Shown: in pieces, positions 16,490-24,825 of the stretch
Position numbering within the stretch: position 1 is the first letter of the stretch
Layout: every line of letters starts with the position of its first letter
Origin: Chryseobacterium gleum
GTDB taxonomy: Bacteria > Bacteroidota > Bacteroidia > Flavobacteriales_D > Crocinitomicaceae
Assembly (NCBI GenBank): GCA_945888595.1
Contig: CAMDAO010000017.1
Location: forward strand, 1-34,637
Length of the DNA: 34,637 bases
Direction: 5' to 3'
The notes under the pieces: model-generated
Database searches by the model: none
Seen by the model: the letters and a program-made list of their open reading frames with translations, nothing else
What the model was told of the DNA's origin: nothing
Program-made: the position numbers and the translations under genes

Positions 16490-18264
16490 AAAAGCCAAAC
16501 CTTCTTCAAACCTTTTTTATTGCCTGTTCGGGTGCTGACAGAGACATAATGTTAGAATGTCCTTCTGAATACAACAAGTATTCAGGAATTGGAGCAACAA
16601 TTTTTTTAACTGCTGCACTTGCAGTTTTTACTGGTGGTTATGCTTTGAATTTTGTTTTTGATAATGCTCCTCTTTCTATTCTCTTCGGTATTCTTTGGGG
16701 GATTATCATTTTCAATCTTGACAGATACATTGTATTAAGTTTAAGAAAAGAAAAGATTCCAACTAAGACAGACATTTTAAGAGCACCATCAGAACAAGAG
16801 AGAACAGAACTTAAATCTGAAAGAAGCAGATTGTTGTGGAATCAGGCACTCATGGCTTCGCCAAGATTTTTAATTGCACTTGTAATTGCAATTACAATTT
16901 CAAAACCTCTTGAACTTCGTTTGTTCAGCACAAAGATTTTAAAAGAACATGAGAGAAGCTCTAAAGTTGAAACGGATAAATTTGATAAAGATGAAAACGA
17001 TAGGGTTGCAGGTTTCAACAAACAACTTCAAGACCTTAACGGAAAAGAAGAAAACGAAAAGACAGCGATTTATTCTAACAATCCAATTTACAAGGAAGCA
17101 ATTACAAAATTGCCAGAGATTCAAACTGGAATTGAAAGCAAAGAGAGTTTGATAAAAACCAACAACGGTATCATTGAAAAAAATAAATATTTAGAAACTG
17201 GTAGCAGGGAAAAACAAAATCCAATTAGTAAAGAGTGGGAAACAATCTACTACAAGTATTGGGTTAAGAATGCAACAGCAAGAGAAAAGGATGCTGAAAA
17301 TGTTCGCTTGAACAATGAGAAAAAACAACTTGCAACAGAAAAAACTACTTACACTTCAAAAAAAGACACTGTTGAAAAACAGCTATTAGCAAAAACAGTT
17401 TCAATTGCAAGCCAGTATGATTTACAACGAGCACCAATTAAGCAAAGCATTGAAGATTTAAAGGAAACATATCCTATAAGGAAAGCAAAATATATTTCAA
17501 CTGTCCAGCTTAATCCCGACATTCTTGAACGAATGCAATATTTGTCAAACATCTCAACATGGTTCAATCCTGTTTGGTGGGCAAGTTTTGTAATCACTCT
17601 TTTATTCATGCTTCTTGAAACAGCACCAGTTGTAGTAAAACTTCTAACTAAAAGAGGACCGTATGACGATAAACTTGATAGAATTGAATATGAGCATTAC
17701 ATAAATGAACAAGAAATTATTTCAAGGTGGAATACTAAAATAAATGTGTTGCTTGAAAAGGCAAGAGAAGCCGCAAGGTTAGAAGGTGATGTTTTTATCA
17801 AGATTGAACAACAACGCCTTGACCATGAATTAAAAAATAACCAAACAATTCTTGACGACTTAGCAGGTAAACAGGAAACACTTGCGAAAATGGCAATTGA
17901 AAAATGGTATGAGGAAGAACTTAGAAAAAGTAAATCGCAAGACACAACTGAAAGCAATCAAAGCAATCAGAATGGTCAGCATAATCAATTCAAACTTGAA
18001 GATACATTTTGGAAGTTAGTAAACTCACCAAGCGATATTCAATATTTCTTTAGAAATGGTTCACCAATAAGCAACGAATTATTGTACCGTGAAGACGGCA
18101 AATTGACATTGGGTAAATGGAATTATGGAGAAGATAAAACAGAAATTGCTGTTGATATTTTTGAAGAAAAAAGAAATTATAAAATTGAATCTTTGTCTAA
18201 CAATTCTTTGAAGTTGAAAGAGAGGGGAACTACTGAATTAATTGAATTTGAAAAAACATCATAA
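16486..18264 (+). CDS. DUF4407 membrane protein with coiled coil and C-terminal extension
   Basis: 592 residues. ADRDIMLECPSEYNKYSGIG and the next two hydrophobic segments (about 30-55 and 60-80, ending NLDRYIV) are typical DUF4407. A third membrane segment lies around 127-145. Charged coiled coil covers about 150-330, a fourth membrane segment (WFNPVWWASFVITLLFMLL) about 362-385, and a second coiled coil 400-490. The last 90 residues form an extra beta-rich domain (LGKWNYGEDKTEIAVDIFEE). It overlaps the Ig-like gene by 4 bp. A membrane effector or sensor for the conjugation system is possible but not shown. Confidence 0.78.
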   Translation: MKKPNLLQTFFIACSGADRDIMLECPSEYNKYSGIGATIFLTAALAVFTGGYALNFVFDNAPLSILFGILWGIIIFNLDRYIVLSLRKEKIPTKTDILRAPSEQERTELKSERSRLLWNQALMASPRFLIALVIAITISKPLELRLFSTKILKEHERSSKVETDKFDKDENDRVAGFNKQLQDLNGKEENEKTAIYSNNPIYKEAITKLPEIQTGIESKESLIKTNNGIIEKNKYLETGSREKQNPISKEWETIYYKYWVKNATAREKDAENVRLNNEKKQLATEKTTYTSKKDTVEKQLLAKTVSIASQYDLQRAPIKQSIEDLKETYPIRKAKYISTVQLNPDILERMQYLSNISTWFNPVWWASFVITLLFMLLETAPVVVKLLTKRGPYDDKLDRIEYEHYINEQEIISRWNTKINVLLEKAREAARLEGDVFIKIEQQRLDHELKNNQTILDDLAGKQETLAKMAIEKWYEEELRKSKSQDTTESNQSNQNGQHNQFKLEDTFWKLVNSPSDIQYFFRNGSPISNELLYREDGKLTLGKWNYGEDKTEIAVDIFEEKRNYKIESLSNNSLKLKERGTTELIEFEKTS

Positions 18265-18443
18265 TGGGTTGGAGATTTAGAAAATCATTTGGGTTCGGAC
18301 CAGTTCGGACAACTTTCTCTCAAAGAGGAGTTGGAAAAAGTATTGGCTTCTTTGGTTTTCGTTGGGGAGTTACGGCAGACGGCAGAAAGTATTGGAGTTT
18401 CGGTATTCGTGGGACAGGTTTGTATTACATCAAATATTTGTAG
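18264..18443 (+). CDS. Small DUF4236 protein
   Basis: 59 residues starting MGWRFRKSFGFGPVRTTFSQ and ending IRGTGLYYIKYL. The MGxRFRKS...SxxGxxxSxGxxG...GTGLYY pattern is that of DUF4236 proteins. The start overlaps the DUF4407 stop (TAATG). It is easily missed because longer frames overlap it. Function unknown. Confidence 0.78.
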   Translation: MGWRFRKSFGFGPVRTTFSQRGVGKSIGFFGFRWGVTADGRKYWSFGIRGTGLYYIKYL

Positions 18444-18445
18444 TT

Positions 18446-18745
18446 ATGGACAAAATCATAAAAGTTGTTTTAGCCGTTCTCTTTTTTATTTGCTTACTTG
18501 AAATGCCTTATGGTTTTTATCAGTTTGTAAGGTTTGCAGGACTAGTTGGCTTTGCAATTCTTGCCTATCAAGCAAACCAACAAGGCAGACAAACAGAAAT
18601 GATAATTTACGTTGGACTTGCTTTGTTATTTCAACCGTTTTTTAAAGTAGCCCTCGGCAGACAAATGTGGAATATTGTTGACATTGTAGTAGGACTTAGT
18701 TTAATCATAAGCATTTTTCTAAAGCCTAAATCCCAAAGCAAATGA
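18446..18745 (+). CDS. Small membrane protein, DUF6804-like
   Basis: 99 residues from the ATG at 18446, two bases after the DUF4236 stop. Membrane segments are about 5-22, 29-43, 50-68 and 74-92. The wording MPYGFYQFVRF and LLFQPFFKVALGRQMWNIVD is characteristic of small proteins I know as DUF6804. It is the last gene of the conjugation operon. Function unknown. Confidence 0.7.
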   Translation: MDKIIKVVLAVLFFICLLEMPYGFYQFVRFAGLVGFAILAYQANQQGRQTEMIIYVGLALLFQPFFKVALGRQMWNIVDIVVGLSLIISIFLKPKSQSK

Positions 18746-18788
18746 CATTAGTTCTAACACGACCGACAGCGTTCCAAAAGCCCACGCA

Positions 18789-18855
18789 TTTGCACTCACA
18801 TTTGCTTTTTTGCAACCGCACAAACCAACCCGAAAAAAGCAAAAGAGAGTGCAAA
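18789..18855. repeat. Second-family hairpin, copy 2 (after the ubiquitin-like operon)
   Basis: Arms 18789-18813 and 18832-18855 pair with the same conserved mismatches as copy 1 (CACATTT facing AAAGAG), but in the opposite order relative to the cargo: the CACATTT arm comes first here. AACCGCAC follows the first arm and CCAACGCAC the second. Copies 1 and 2 therefore face each other across the 6-kb operon. Confidence 0.72.
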
Positions 18856-18927
18856 CCAACGCACCCAGACAATGCAATAATTCATTGCAAACATGGGCGG
18901 ACACTGCTTCGGACGGACAGAAGGGCA

Positions 18928-19063
18928 GCTTGTAACAGCGGGTTTAAGAAATTGGCGGTTCAGTGCTCCGCAGACACATTTGTGGTTAATCAAACATTGG
19001 TTCTCCGCATCAACATTTGTGGTGAAAATCGCCAACTTCTTAAACCCGCAAAACGTTAGTGGC
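18928..19063 (+). repeat. attC-like site 1 (end of cassette 1)
   Basis: Opens with GCTTGTAAC; arms 18938-18957 and 19030-19049 form a 20-nt stem with one mismatch, A18951.C19036 at stem position 14. The loop is 72 nt. The right side is GC-AAAAC|GTTAGTGGC, with the inferred crossover before G19055. The loop contains two near-repeats of CTCCGCA...ACATTTGTGGT. Confidence 0.85.
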
Positions 19064-19153
19064 AAGTCAATAAAAACCAAACACCGTCCGACTTAATAGT
19101 ATCGTAACAGTTAAATTAAATATGATAGACACCGAAAATTAAATAGTATTCTT

Positions 19154-20716
19154 ATGAAAAAAAACATTCTCTTATCAATCTTTTTAATTGCGATAGTCCT
19201 TAAATCACAAGGAGCAATTCGCTATGTCACGCCATTAGGAGCGGGTGCTTTAAACGGCACAAGTTGGGCAAATGCTTTTCCTGGTACTTCGTTACAAACT
19301 GCTATTACTTCATCAGGCATTGGAGATGAAGTATGGGTTGCAGCAGGAACATATTATACAACAACAACGACTAGTCGTAGTATTTCGTTTAGTATGAAAA
19401 ATGATGTCTCAATCTACGGAAGTTTTACAGGGACAGAAACCTTATTATCACAAAGACTACTCACAACGGGCTTGACAAGTATATTGAGTGGCGAAATTGG
19501 AGCAATAGGAATAGGCGATAATAGTTATCATGTGATACACAATACTGCCTTAAACAATACTGCAATTATTGATGGCTTTATCATCAGAGAAGCAAATGAT
19601 AATAGAGTGGTTTCATATACAAATGGACTTGGCGGTGGAATATTCAATCAAGGAAGTGGTGCAGGAGGAGTATGTAGCCCTACAATTAGAAATTGTATTA
19701 TTACCAATAATCGAGCTGTATTTGGTGGAGGTATTTTTAATGATGGTTATAATGGAGGGAACGCTTCTCCAATAATTTCTAACTGTATAATCTCCAACAA
19801 TACCGCTACAAGCGGTGGTGGTGGGCTTGACAACTTTGGAGTTGCTGGCATAGCAAGCCCAACTATAACAAATTGTGTAATTTATAATAACACAGCTACT
19901 CAAAGAGCTGGCGGTATGTATTGTTGGGGTGGTAATAGTGGCAATGCAAATCCAACTGTTCTAAATACAGTATTTGCAAACAATACGGCTGTTGATGGTG
20001 GAGGGGTGGTTTCAGATAGATTAAATGAAAGTGGAGGTGGTAGTTCGGGTAATAGCAATCCCAATTTTAGAAATTGTATTTTTTGGGGAAATACGGCATC
20101 TGGGACCGGCCCTCAATTTTTCATTTTAGGCGGAGCAACTTTCGTAGCAACTTATTCTGACATTAATCTCACAGGACAACTTTCCCCTCATGTTGTTTCA
20201 GGTCCTGCTACTGGAAATATTATTACAAATCCTTTATTTTCAAATATTGCATTAGGTGTTGGTGTAGATGGAAATTGGATGACTACTGATGATGGATTGC
20301 AATTACAAAGTTCATCTCCGTGTATTAATGCAGGAGACAACACAGGAGTGCCTTTAACAGATATTTTGACAAATAACAGAATACTCAATTCTATTGTTGA
20401 CATGGGGGCTTATGAATTTAGCTCAACGTTGACAGTAGTTACAGAAATTGATAAACAAAATATCGGTATTGTTTTGTTTCCTAATCCAACAAGTAACATA
20501 CTTAACATTACCTTTAAGAGTTCAGAAACCGACAATATTGTTTTAGCCATTTTCGACATCAATGGACGACTTGTGAATACTATACACCAAGGACAAATCG
20601 CAATAGGAACTTACAATTATCAAGTTGATTTATCGCAACAAAAATGTGGAATTTATTTTTTAACACTCAAGACGACCAAACAAGAATATACACAGAAAAT
20701 AATGCGGACAGAATAG
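19154..20716 (+). CDS. Exported parallel beta-helix protein with T9SS sorting domain
   Basis: 520 residues. It has a signal peptide (MKKNILLSIFLIAIVLKSQG), then AIRYVTPLGAGALNGTSWANAF, the usual start of right-handed beta-helix proteins. Repeats such as PTIRNCIITNNRAVFGGGIFN, PIISNCIISNNTATSGGGG and PTITNCVIYNNTA form the helix (about 140-330). The C-terminal 85 residues (VLFPNPTSNILNITF... to ...YFLTLKTTKQEYTQKIM) are a type A T9SS sorting domain, so it is probably secreted or surface-attached. It is the only gene of cassette 2. Helix proteins of this kind often bind or cut polysaccharides; no catalytic motif was identified. Confidence 0.85.
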   Translation: MKKNILLSIFLIAIVLKSQGAIRYVTPLGAGALNGTSWANAFPGTSLQTAITSSGIGDEVWVAAGTYYTTTTTSRSISFSMKNDVSIYGSFTGTETLLSQRLLTTGLTSILSGEIGAIGIGDNSYHVIHNTALNNTAIIDGFIIREANDNRVVSYTNGLGGGIFNQGSGAGGVCSPTIRNCIITNNRAVFGGGIFNDGYNGGNASPIISNCIISNNTATSGGGGLDNFGVAGIASPTITNCVIYNNTATQRAGGMYCWGGNSGNANPTVLNTVFANNTAVDGGGVVSDRLNESGGGSSGNSNPNFRNCIFWGNTASGTGPQFFILGGATFVATYSDINLTGQLSPHVVSGPATGNIITNPLFSNIALGVGVDGNWMTTDDGLQLQSSSPCINAGDNTGVPLTDILTNNRILNSIVDMGAYEFSSTLTVVTEIDKQNIGIVLFPNPTSNILNITFKSSETDNIVLAIFDINGRLVNTIHQGQIAIGTYNYQVDLSQQKCGIYFLTLKTTKQEYTQKIMRTE

Positions 20717-20723
20717 ATGACCA

Positions 20724-20859
20724 GCCACTAACAGCACCTACAAAAAATTGGCGGTTCAGTGGTTAAATCAACCATTGTGCTTCCTATCAAGTTCAGAGCT
20801 GGCAGACAGTTTTGTGCTTCGAAATCGCCAACTTCTTGCAGCTGCAAAACGTTGTGCGA
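20724..20859 (+). repeat. attC-like site 2 (end of cassette 2)
   Basis: Opens with GCCACTAAC; arms 20734-20753 and 20826-20845, loop 72 nt, then GC-AAAAC|GTTGTGCGA. The stem carries the conserved A.C mismatch at position 14 plus three others (positions 4, 7 and 11), making it the most worn of the five stems. Confidence 0.82.
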
Positions 20860-20900
20860 CATTTTGACTGAACGAAACGAAAAACAGAAAAATTTAAAGA

Positions 20901-21761
20901 ATGAATGAAAATATTTCTCCAATTATTCAAGCATCAGAATTGCTGAATTTATATAAATCTGAAAATTTAATTATTGTTGATGTTAGCAATGGAAAAAATG
21001 CAAAGTTAAATTATGACGCAAAACATTTAGAAGGAGCAATATTTGTAGATTTAAACACTCAACTTGCAGAAATTAAAAATGATTTGTCAATTGGCGGAAG
21101 ACATCCATTACCCAAAATTGAAAATTTCGCAAAAACCTTATCAAATCTTGGAGTTTCTCCAAAAAGTCAAGTTGTGATTTATGATGACAAAAATGGCTCA
21201 AATGCGTCAGCTAGATTTTGGTGGATGTTGAAATCAATTGGTCACGAAAAAGTTCAAGTTCTAAATGGCGGAATTCAAGAAGCAGAAAAGAATAATTTTC
21301 CATTAAGTTCAAAAACTGAAAGTATCAACAAAACTGAATTATATAAATTTGACAATTGGAAATTAAAAATTGCCGAAATAGAAGAAGTTGAAAAAGTTTC
21401 ACAAACCGAAAATCATATTGTAATTGACGTTCGAGATGTTGAACGCTACAATGGAGAAACCGAGCCAATTGATTTAATTGCCGGACATATTCCTGGAGCA
21501 ATAAATGTTCCATTTACTGAAAATTTAGACGAAAACGGTTTGTTTTTATCTCCAAATTTGCTAAAACAGAAATATGAAAAAGTATTTGGAAATACTAAAA
21601 CTGAAAATATAATTGTTCATTGTGGTTCTGGTGTTACAGCGTGTCACTCAATTTTAGCAATCGCATATGCTGGTTTGGAAATTCCAAAACTTTATGTAGG
21701 TTCGTGGAGTGAATGGAGCAGAAATAATAAATTAATAGAAATAAAAACTGAAAACATTTAA
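20901..21761 (+). CDS. Sulfurtransferase, 3-mercaptopyruvate type (double rhodanese)
   Basis: 286 residues with two rhodanese domains. The first (about 8-135) is inactive; the second (about 155-286) has the persulfide cysteine C241 in HCGSGVTAC. The CGSGVTA loop points to mercaptopyruvate, not thiosulfate (which usually has CRKGVTA), as donor. No signal peptide, so cytoplasmic. It is the only gene of cassette 3 and would move as a self-contained metabolic gene. Confidence 0.88.
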   Translation: MNENISPIIQASELLNLYKSENLIIVDVSNGKNAKLNYDAKHLEGAIFVDLNTQLAEIKNDLSIGGRHPLPKIENFAKTLSNLGVSPKSQVVIYDDKNGSNASARFWWMLKSIGHEKVQVLNGGIQEAEKNNFPLSSKTESINKTELYKFDNWKLKIAEIEEVEKVSQTENHIVIDVRDVERYNGETEPIDLIAGHIPGAINVPFTENLDENGLFLSPNLLKQKYEKVFGNTKTENIIVHCGSGVTACHSILAIAYAGLEIPKLYVGSWSEWSRNNKLIEIKTENI

Positions 21762-21770
21762 AAAAAACGA

Positions 21771-21909
21771 TCGCACAACAGCCGTTTCACGAAATTGCGG
21801 GGTTTGGGATTTATCAGAATTGGTAATTTTTGAAACTAAATTTTGTCTATATTTGTAATCAAAAGTGTTGAAAATCCGCAACTTCGTGAAGCGGCGACAC
21901 GTTAGCAGT
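21771..21909 (+). repeat. attC-like site 3 (end of cassette 3)
   Basis: Opens with TCGCACAAC; arms 21781-21800 and 21876-21895, loop 75 nt, then GACAC|GTTAGCAGT. Stem bases differ from sites 1, 2 and 5 in many paired positions, yet pairing is kept with one G.T pair and the conserved A.C mismatch at position 14. The spacer GACAC equals that of the attI-like site. The loop is unlike the other four and contains a promoter-like box. Confidence 0.83.
21848..21855 (+). promoter_or_regulatory. Candidate -7 box inside the loop of attC-like site 3
   Basis: TATATTTG, a full match to TAnnTTTG, preceded by TTTTG and TTTTTG words that could form a -33 element, although the spacing is not ideal. It points into cassette 4, whose gene begins 105 bp downstream. 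Confidence 0.4.
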
Positions 21910-21959
21910 AAGTGAAATAGAATACAAAAACATAATTATTTAATGAAATAACAACAAAA

Positions 21960-22781
21960 ATGAATAAACAACGAAATTTTGACCCTTTACAAAAGGAAAA
22001 ACTAGGGGAATATGTATACGCATTGCGAGACCCAAGAGATAAGAAAATATTTTATGTTGGACAGGGCATCAAAGATAGGGTATTTGAACATTTTAATGAA
22101 GCACAGAGCAGTCTAAATTCTGCTATACCCTTCAATCAAATGAGTAGTAAAGTTATTCGCATATTAGACATTTGGAATAATAACGAGGATGTGGAATGGA
22201 TTATTTTAGCCCATAATTTACCTTCTAATAACAATGTTGCTGATTTCGTTGAATCCGCAATCTTTGATGGCCTTTCTGAATCGCAAAATGGAGAAACTCT
22301 GAACGAACAAACGCCTCCAAGGTCTTCAAGGCTTTTACCTGAAGACTTAGAGGCAATGGCAGCAGAATTTGTTTATCCAACAACAGCACACTCTCATGTA
22401 TTTGTTTTTCCAATTCAAAGCGCCTTATATTATGGTTTAACTCCTTATAATGCAACAAGATCAACATGGGGCATTCATAGTCAGTACCAAACACTTAATC
22501 CAGCCTTTGCTGTTGGATTGAAAAATTCTATATCCAAAGGAAGTTTTGAAGTATCGGCATGGAATAATGTGACGGGAACAGGAAAACAAGAATTCAACTC
22601 ACCAAATCATCCAAATCCTAACGACTATACCCCACTTTTAAACAAAAACTGGAACAATGTACTTGCAATTGCAAAAGGCTTTTGGCAAAGAGGGGGTTAT
22701 TTAATCGTTGAATTTGATGGCAATGGTAGCTTCAGAATTATAAGAGGATCGAAAGATAAAAATTGGCATCATTGTATTTAA
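21960..22781 (+). CDS. GIY-YIG nuclease-domain protein
   Basis: 273 residues. The N-terminal GIY-YIG domain (about 12-115) has YVYALRDPRDKKIFYVGQG, a conserved Arg in DRVFEHF, and the Glu in VESAIFDGL as the likely metal ligand; it resembles the LEM-3-like branch. The C-terminal region (about 125-273) has FAVGLKNSISKGSFEVSAWN, reminiscent of EVE/PUA-like folds, but I cannot assign it firmly. It is the only gene of cassette 4. A DNA-cutting role, possibly in defence or repair, is inferred from the domain only. Confidence 0.72.
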   Translation: MNKQRNFDPLQKEKLGEYVYALRDPRDKKIFYVGQGIKDRVFEHFNEAQSSLNSAIPFNQMSSKVIRILDIWNNNEDVEWIILAHNLPSNNNVADFVESAIFDGLSESQNGETLNEQTPPRSSRLLPEDLEAMAAEFVYPTTAHSHVFVFPIQSALYYGLTPYNATRSTWGIHSQYQTLNPAFAVGLKNSISKGSFEVSAWNNVTGTGKQEFNSPNHPNPNDYTPLLNKNWNNVLAIAKGFWQRGGYLIVEFDGNGSFRIIRGSKDKNWHHCI

Positions 22782-22813
22782 AATAAACTAATACGAAAGA
22801 CAATCTAACACCT

Positions 22814-22949
22814 ACTGCTAACAGCGGTTTGGCGTAATGGCGGGTTCAGTGCTTCGTATAATGGTTTTGTGGTTGGTTCAAGGTAGTTCTTCGATTGAAC
22901 TATTGTGCTAAAAGTCTGCCACTACGCCAAGCCGCAAAACGTTAGCGGT
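22814..22949 (+). repeat. attC-like site 4 (end of cassette 4)
   Basis: Opens with ACTGCTAAC; arms 22824-22843 and 22916-22935, loop 72 nt, then GC-AAAAC|GTTAGCGGT. The stem sequence (GCGGTTTGGCGTAATGGCGG) differs strongly from the others while pairing is kept, again with A.C at position 14. Confidence 0.84.
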
Positions 22950-23046
22950 CATGCTAAGACATGAAGCAAGTAATCACGAAAAAATAAATTTTTAAACAGA
23001 TTAAACCTTTTTGTTTTTTTTAAGTCCAAATTAAAAATAATTAAAC

Positions 23047-24822
23047 ATGAAAAAAAACTACACCCTTTTTTTATCATTTATTTCAATGATAGCTTATTCC
23101 CAAAACCCAACAATAACAATAGACATAGGCAATGTGGTCACTTCAGACTCCCTAATGAAACCAATACTTGGTGTAATTTCAGGACCAGATGCAAATTATA
23201 ATTCTGCAAATGCCAATCTTACAACTCAGTTTCAAAATATTGGGGTAACAAGCATTAGAAATAATGATTATTCTGACGACAGACTTGACATGGATTTAAT
23301 GTTTAATTGTGGAGGGGCTACTTATCCGAGTTGGGGTTCATGTAGTCCAACAGTAAGTGCCAATTATAATTTTACGGCTAGTGATATACAATATAGCAGT
23401 TATGTTAGTGGAGGGTTTGAACCTTTTTTAAGACTAGGTAGCGAAAATCCGCCCACTTCAGGTCCTTTTGTTAAAGATAATATTGGTCCGATAAATTCTA
23501 CAGAAGAAACAAATTGGATTATAGCAGCTGATACTGTAGCAAAACATTATTCAAATTTTCCTGGTGGAAACGGTGGATTACAATATTTAAATGTTTGGAC
23601 AGAATGGCCAAACTCATTTAGCTTTTGGCCAAGACCGAATTCGGAATTTTATCCATTTTTTACTTCGGCAGTTTCTCAATTAAAAACGAGCCACCCAACC
23701 AAAAAAGTAGGTGGGCCAGGAATGTTAAGTAGTTATATGTGTAAAGGCTTGCCTGTTGTAGCTAATGAACCATATCAACTTGTTAATTACATGTATCAAA
23801 ACAATGTAAAACCTGATTTTTTCACTTTTCATGTATTCAGTAGCAATCCAATGAATTACTATAATGCATCAAAACAATACAGCGATATGCTTTTAGGTGT
23901 TGGCAGCTTTAATGGAGTACCATGGGCAGGTACTGGTTTTTTTGATACAACAGAATTAATTATTGACGCATGGGGGAATACAAATAATCCAACAAATGAA
24001 TTTGGGGCATCTACTGGAACATATAACCCGACAGATATGGATAAATATTTGGCAAAAAAAGAAGGCTCTACTGCGTTTTTAGCAGCATGGGCAGTTTTGC
24101 AAAGAGCCAATGTTGAGCGCGGGTATTATTATCGGTCTGGAGACATGGGACCGACAACATCAGCAGCTTTAGCAAATGGAGCATCTCTTGGTTTGTTTTA
24201 TGGAGATGGCTCATATAAAAGAGTAGCGTATGCTTTCAAAATGTGTGCTAACTTATATTCCAACTACAATAAAATATTAAACACTTCATTAATAAATGTT
24301 ACAAATCAAAATGATTCAATCTTTTGTTTATCGGGGATGTCTATAAATGGAACAAAGGCATTGTTAATAGCAAATACGACTATGAAAAATATAGATGTTA
24401 ATTTAACAGTAAACGGATCATCCATAGTTTCTGCAAATTATTCATCTATAGAATACTATTTGATTGATAATACAAGTGATGGAACTAATCCACAAGTTTG
24501 GAATCCCTCCATAACAAATACTATTGCATCTCAAACAGGCGTTTTGGTAGTTCTAACTCCAATAAATGTAGTTAGTGTTGCCGAAAACAGAACAAGTTCC
24601 GACATAACTGTATATCCAAATCCTACAAACGGTGACGTAAACATTATACTACAAAATCAAAATCTGGTTAGTACTAAAATTTACAATTTAATTGGTGAAT
24701 TGATTCAAGAAGTTTATACATCTGAATTTTCAATTTCCAATTTGCCTAATGGCATATACTTTTTACAAATCCAAACCAATAATTCGACTTACACTAGTAA
24801 AATAATAAAAAATAATCCTTAA
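23047..24822 (+). CDS. Exported glycoside hydrolase-like protein with T9SS sorting domain
   Basis: 591 residues: signal peptide (MKKNYTLFLSFISMIAYSQ), a TIM-barrel-like domain (about 25-420) and a T9SS sorting domain (about 515-591, VYPNPTNGDVNIIL...NLPNGIYFLQIQT). LRLGSENPP, YLNVWTEWPNSFSFW, KVGGPGM and PDFFTFHVFSS recall GH39-type beta-xylosidases, in which a Glu after a strand-4 N-x-W/P-E pattern is the acid/base. The Glu in VWTEWPN is a candidate. Substrate unknown. First of two genes in cassette 5, 3 bp before the next. Confidence 0.7.
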   Translation: MKKNYTLFLSFISMIAYSQNPTITIDIGNVVTSDSLMKPILGVISGPDANYNSANANLTTQFQNIGVTSIRNNDYSDDRLDMDLMFNCGGATYPSWGSCSPTVSANYNFTASDIQYSSYVSGGFEPFLRLGSENPPTSGPFVKDNIGPINSTEETNWIIAADTVAKHYSNFPGGNGGLQYLNVWTEWPNSFSFWPRPNSEFYPFFTSAVSQLKTSHPTKKVGGPGMLSSYMCKGLPVVANEPYQLVNYMYQNNVKPDFFTFHVFSSNPMNYYNASKQYSDMLLGVGSFNGVPWAGTGFFDTTELIIDAWGNTNNPTNEFGASTGTYNPTDMDKYLAKKEGSTAFLAAWAVLQRANVERGYYYRSGDMGPTTSAALANGASLGLFYGDGSYKRVAYAFKMCANLYSNYNKILNTSLINVTNQNDSIFCLSGMSINGTKALLIANTTMKNIDVNLTVNGSSIVSANYSSIEYYLIDNTSDGTNPQVWNPSITNTIASQTGVLVVLTPINVVSVAENRTSSDITVYPNPTNGDVNIILQNQNLVSTKIYNLIGELIQEVYTSEFSISNLPNGIYFLQIQTNNSTYTSKIIKNNP

Positions 24823-24825
24823 AAT

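Noticed and set aside
18938-19049. Treating the attC-like stems as transcription terminators
   Set aside because: They have a 72-75-nt loop and no T-run after the stem, and end complementarity is not explained by a terminator.
18742-19096. Several overlapping open frames after the conjugation operon
   Set aside because: They overlap the hairpin and attC-like site 1 on both strands and have no protein features.
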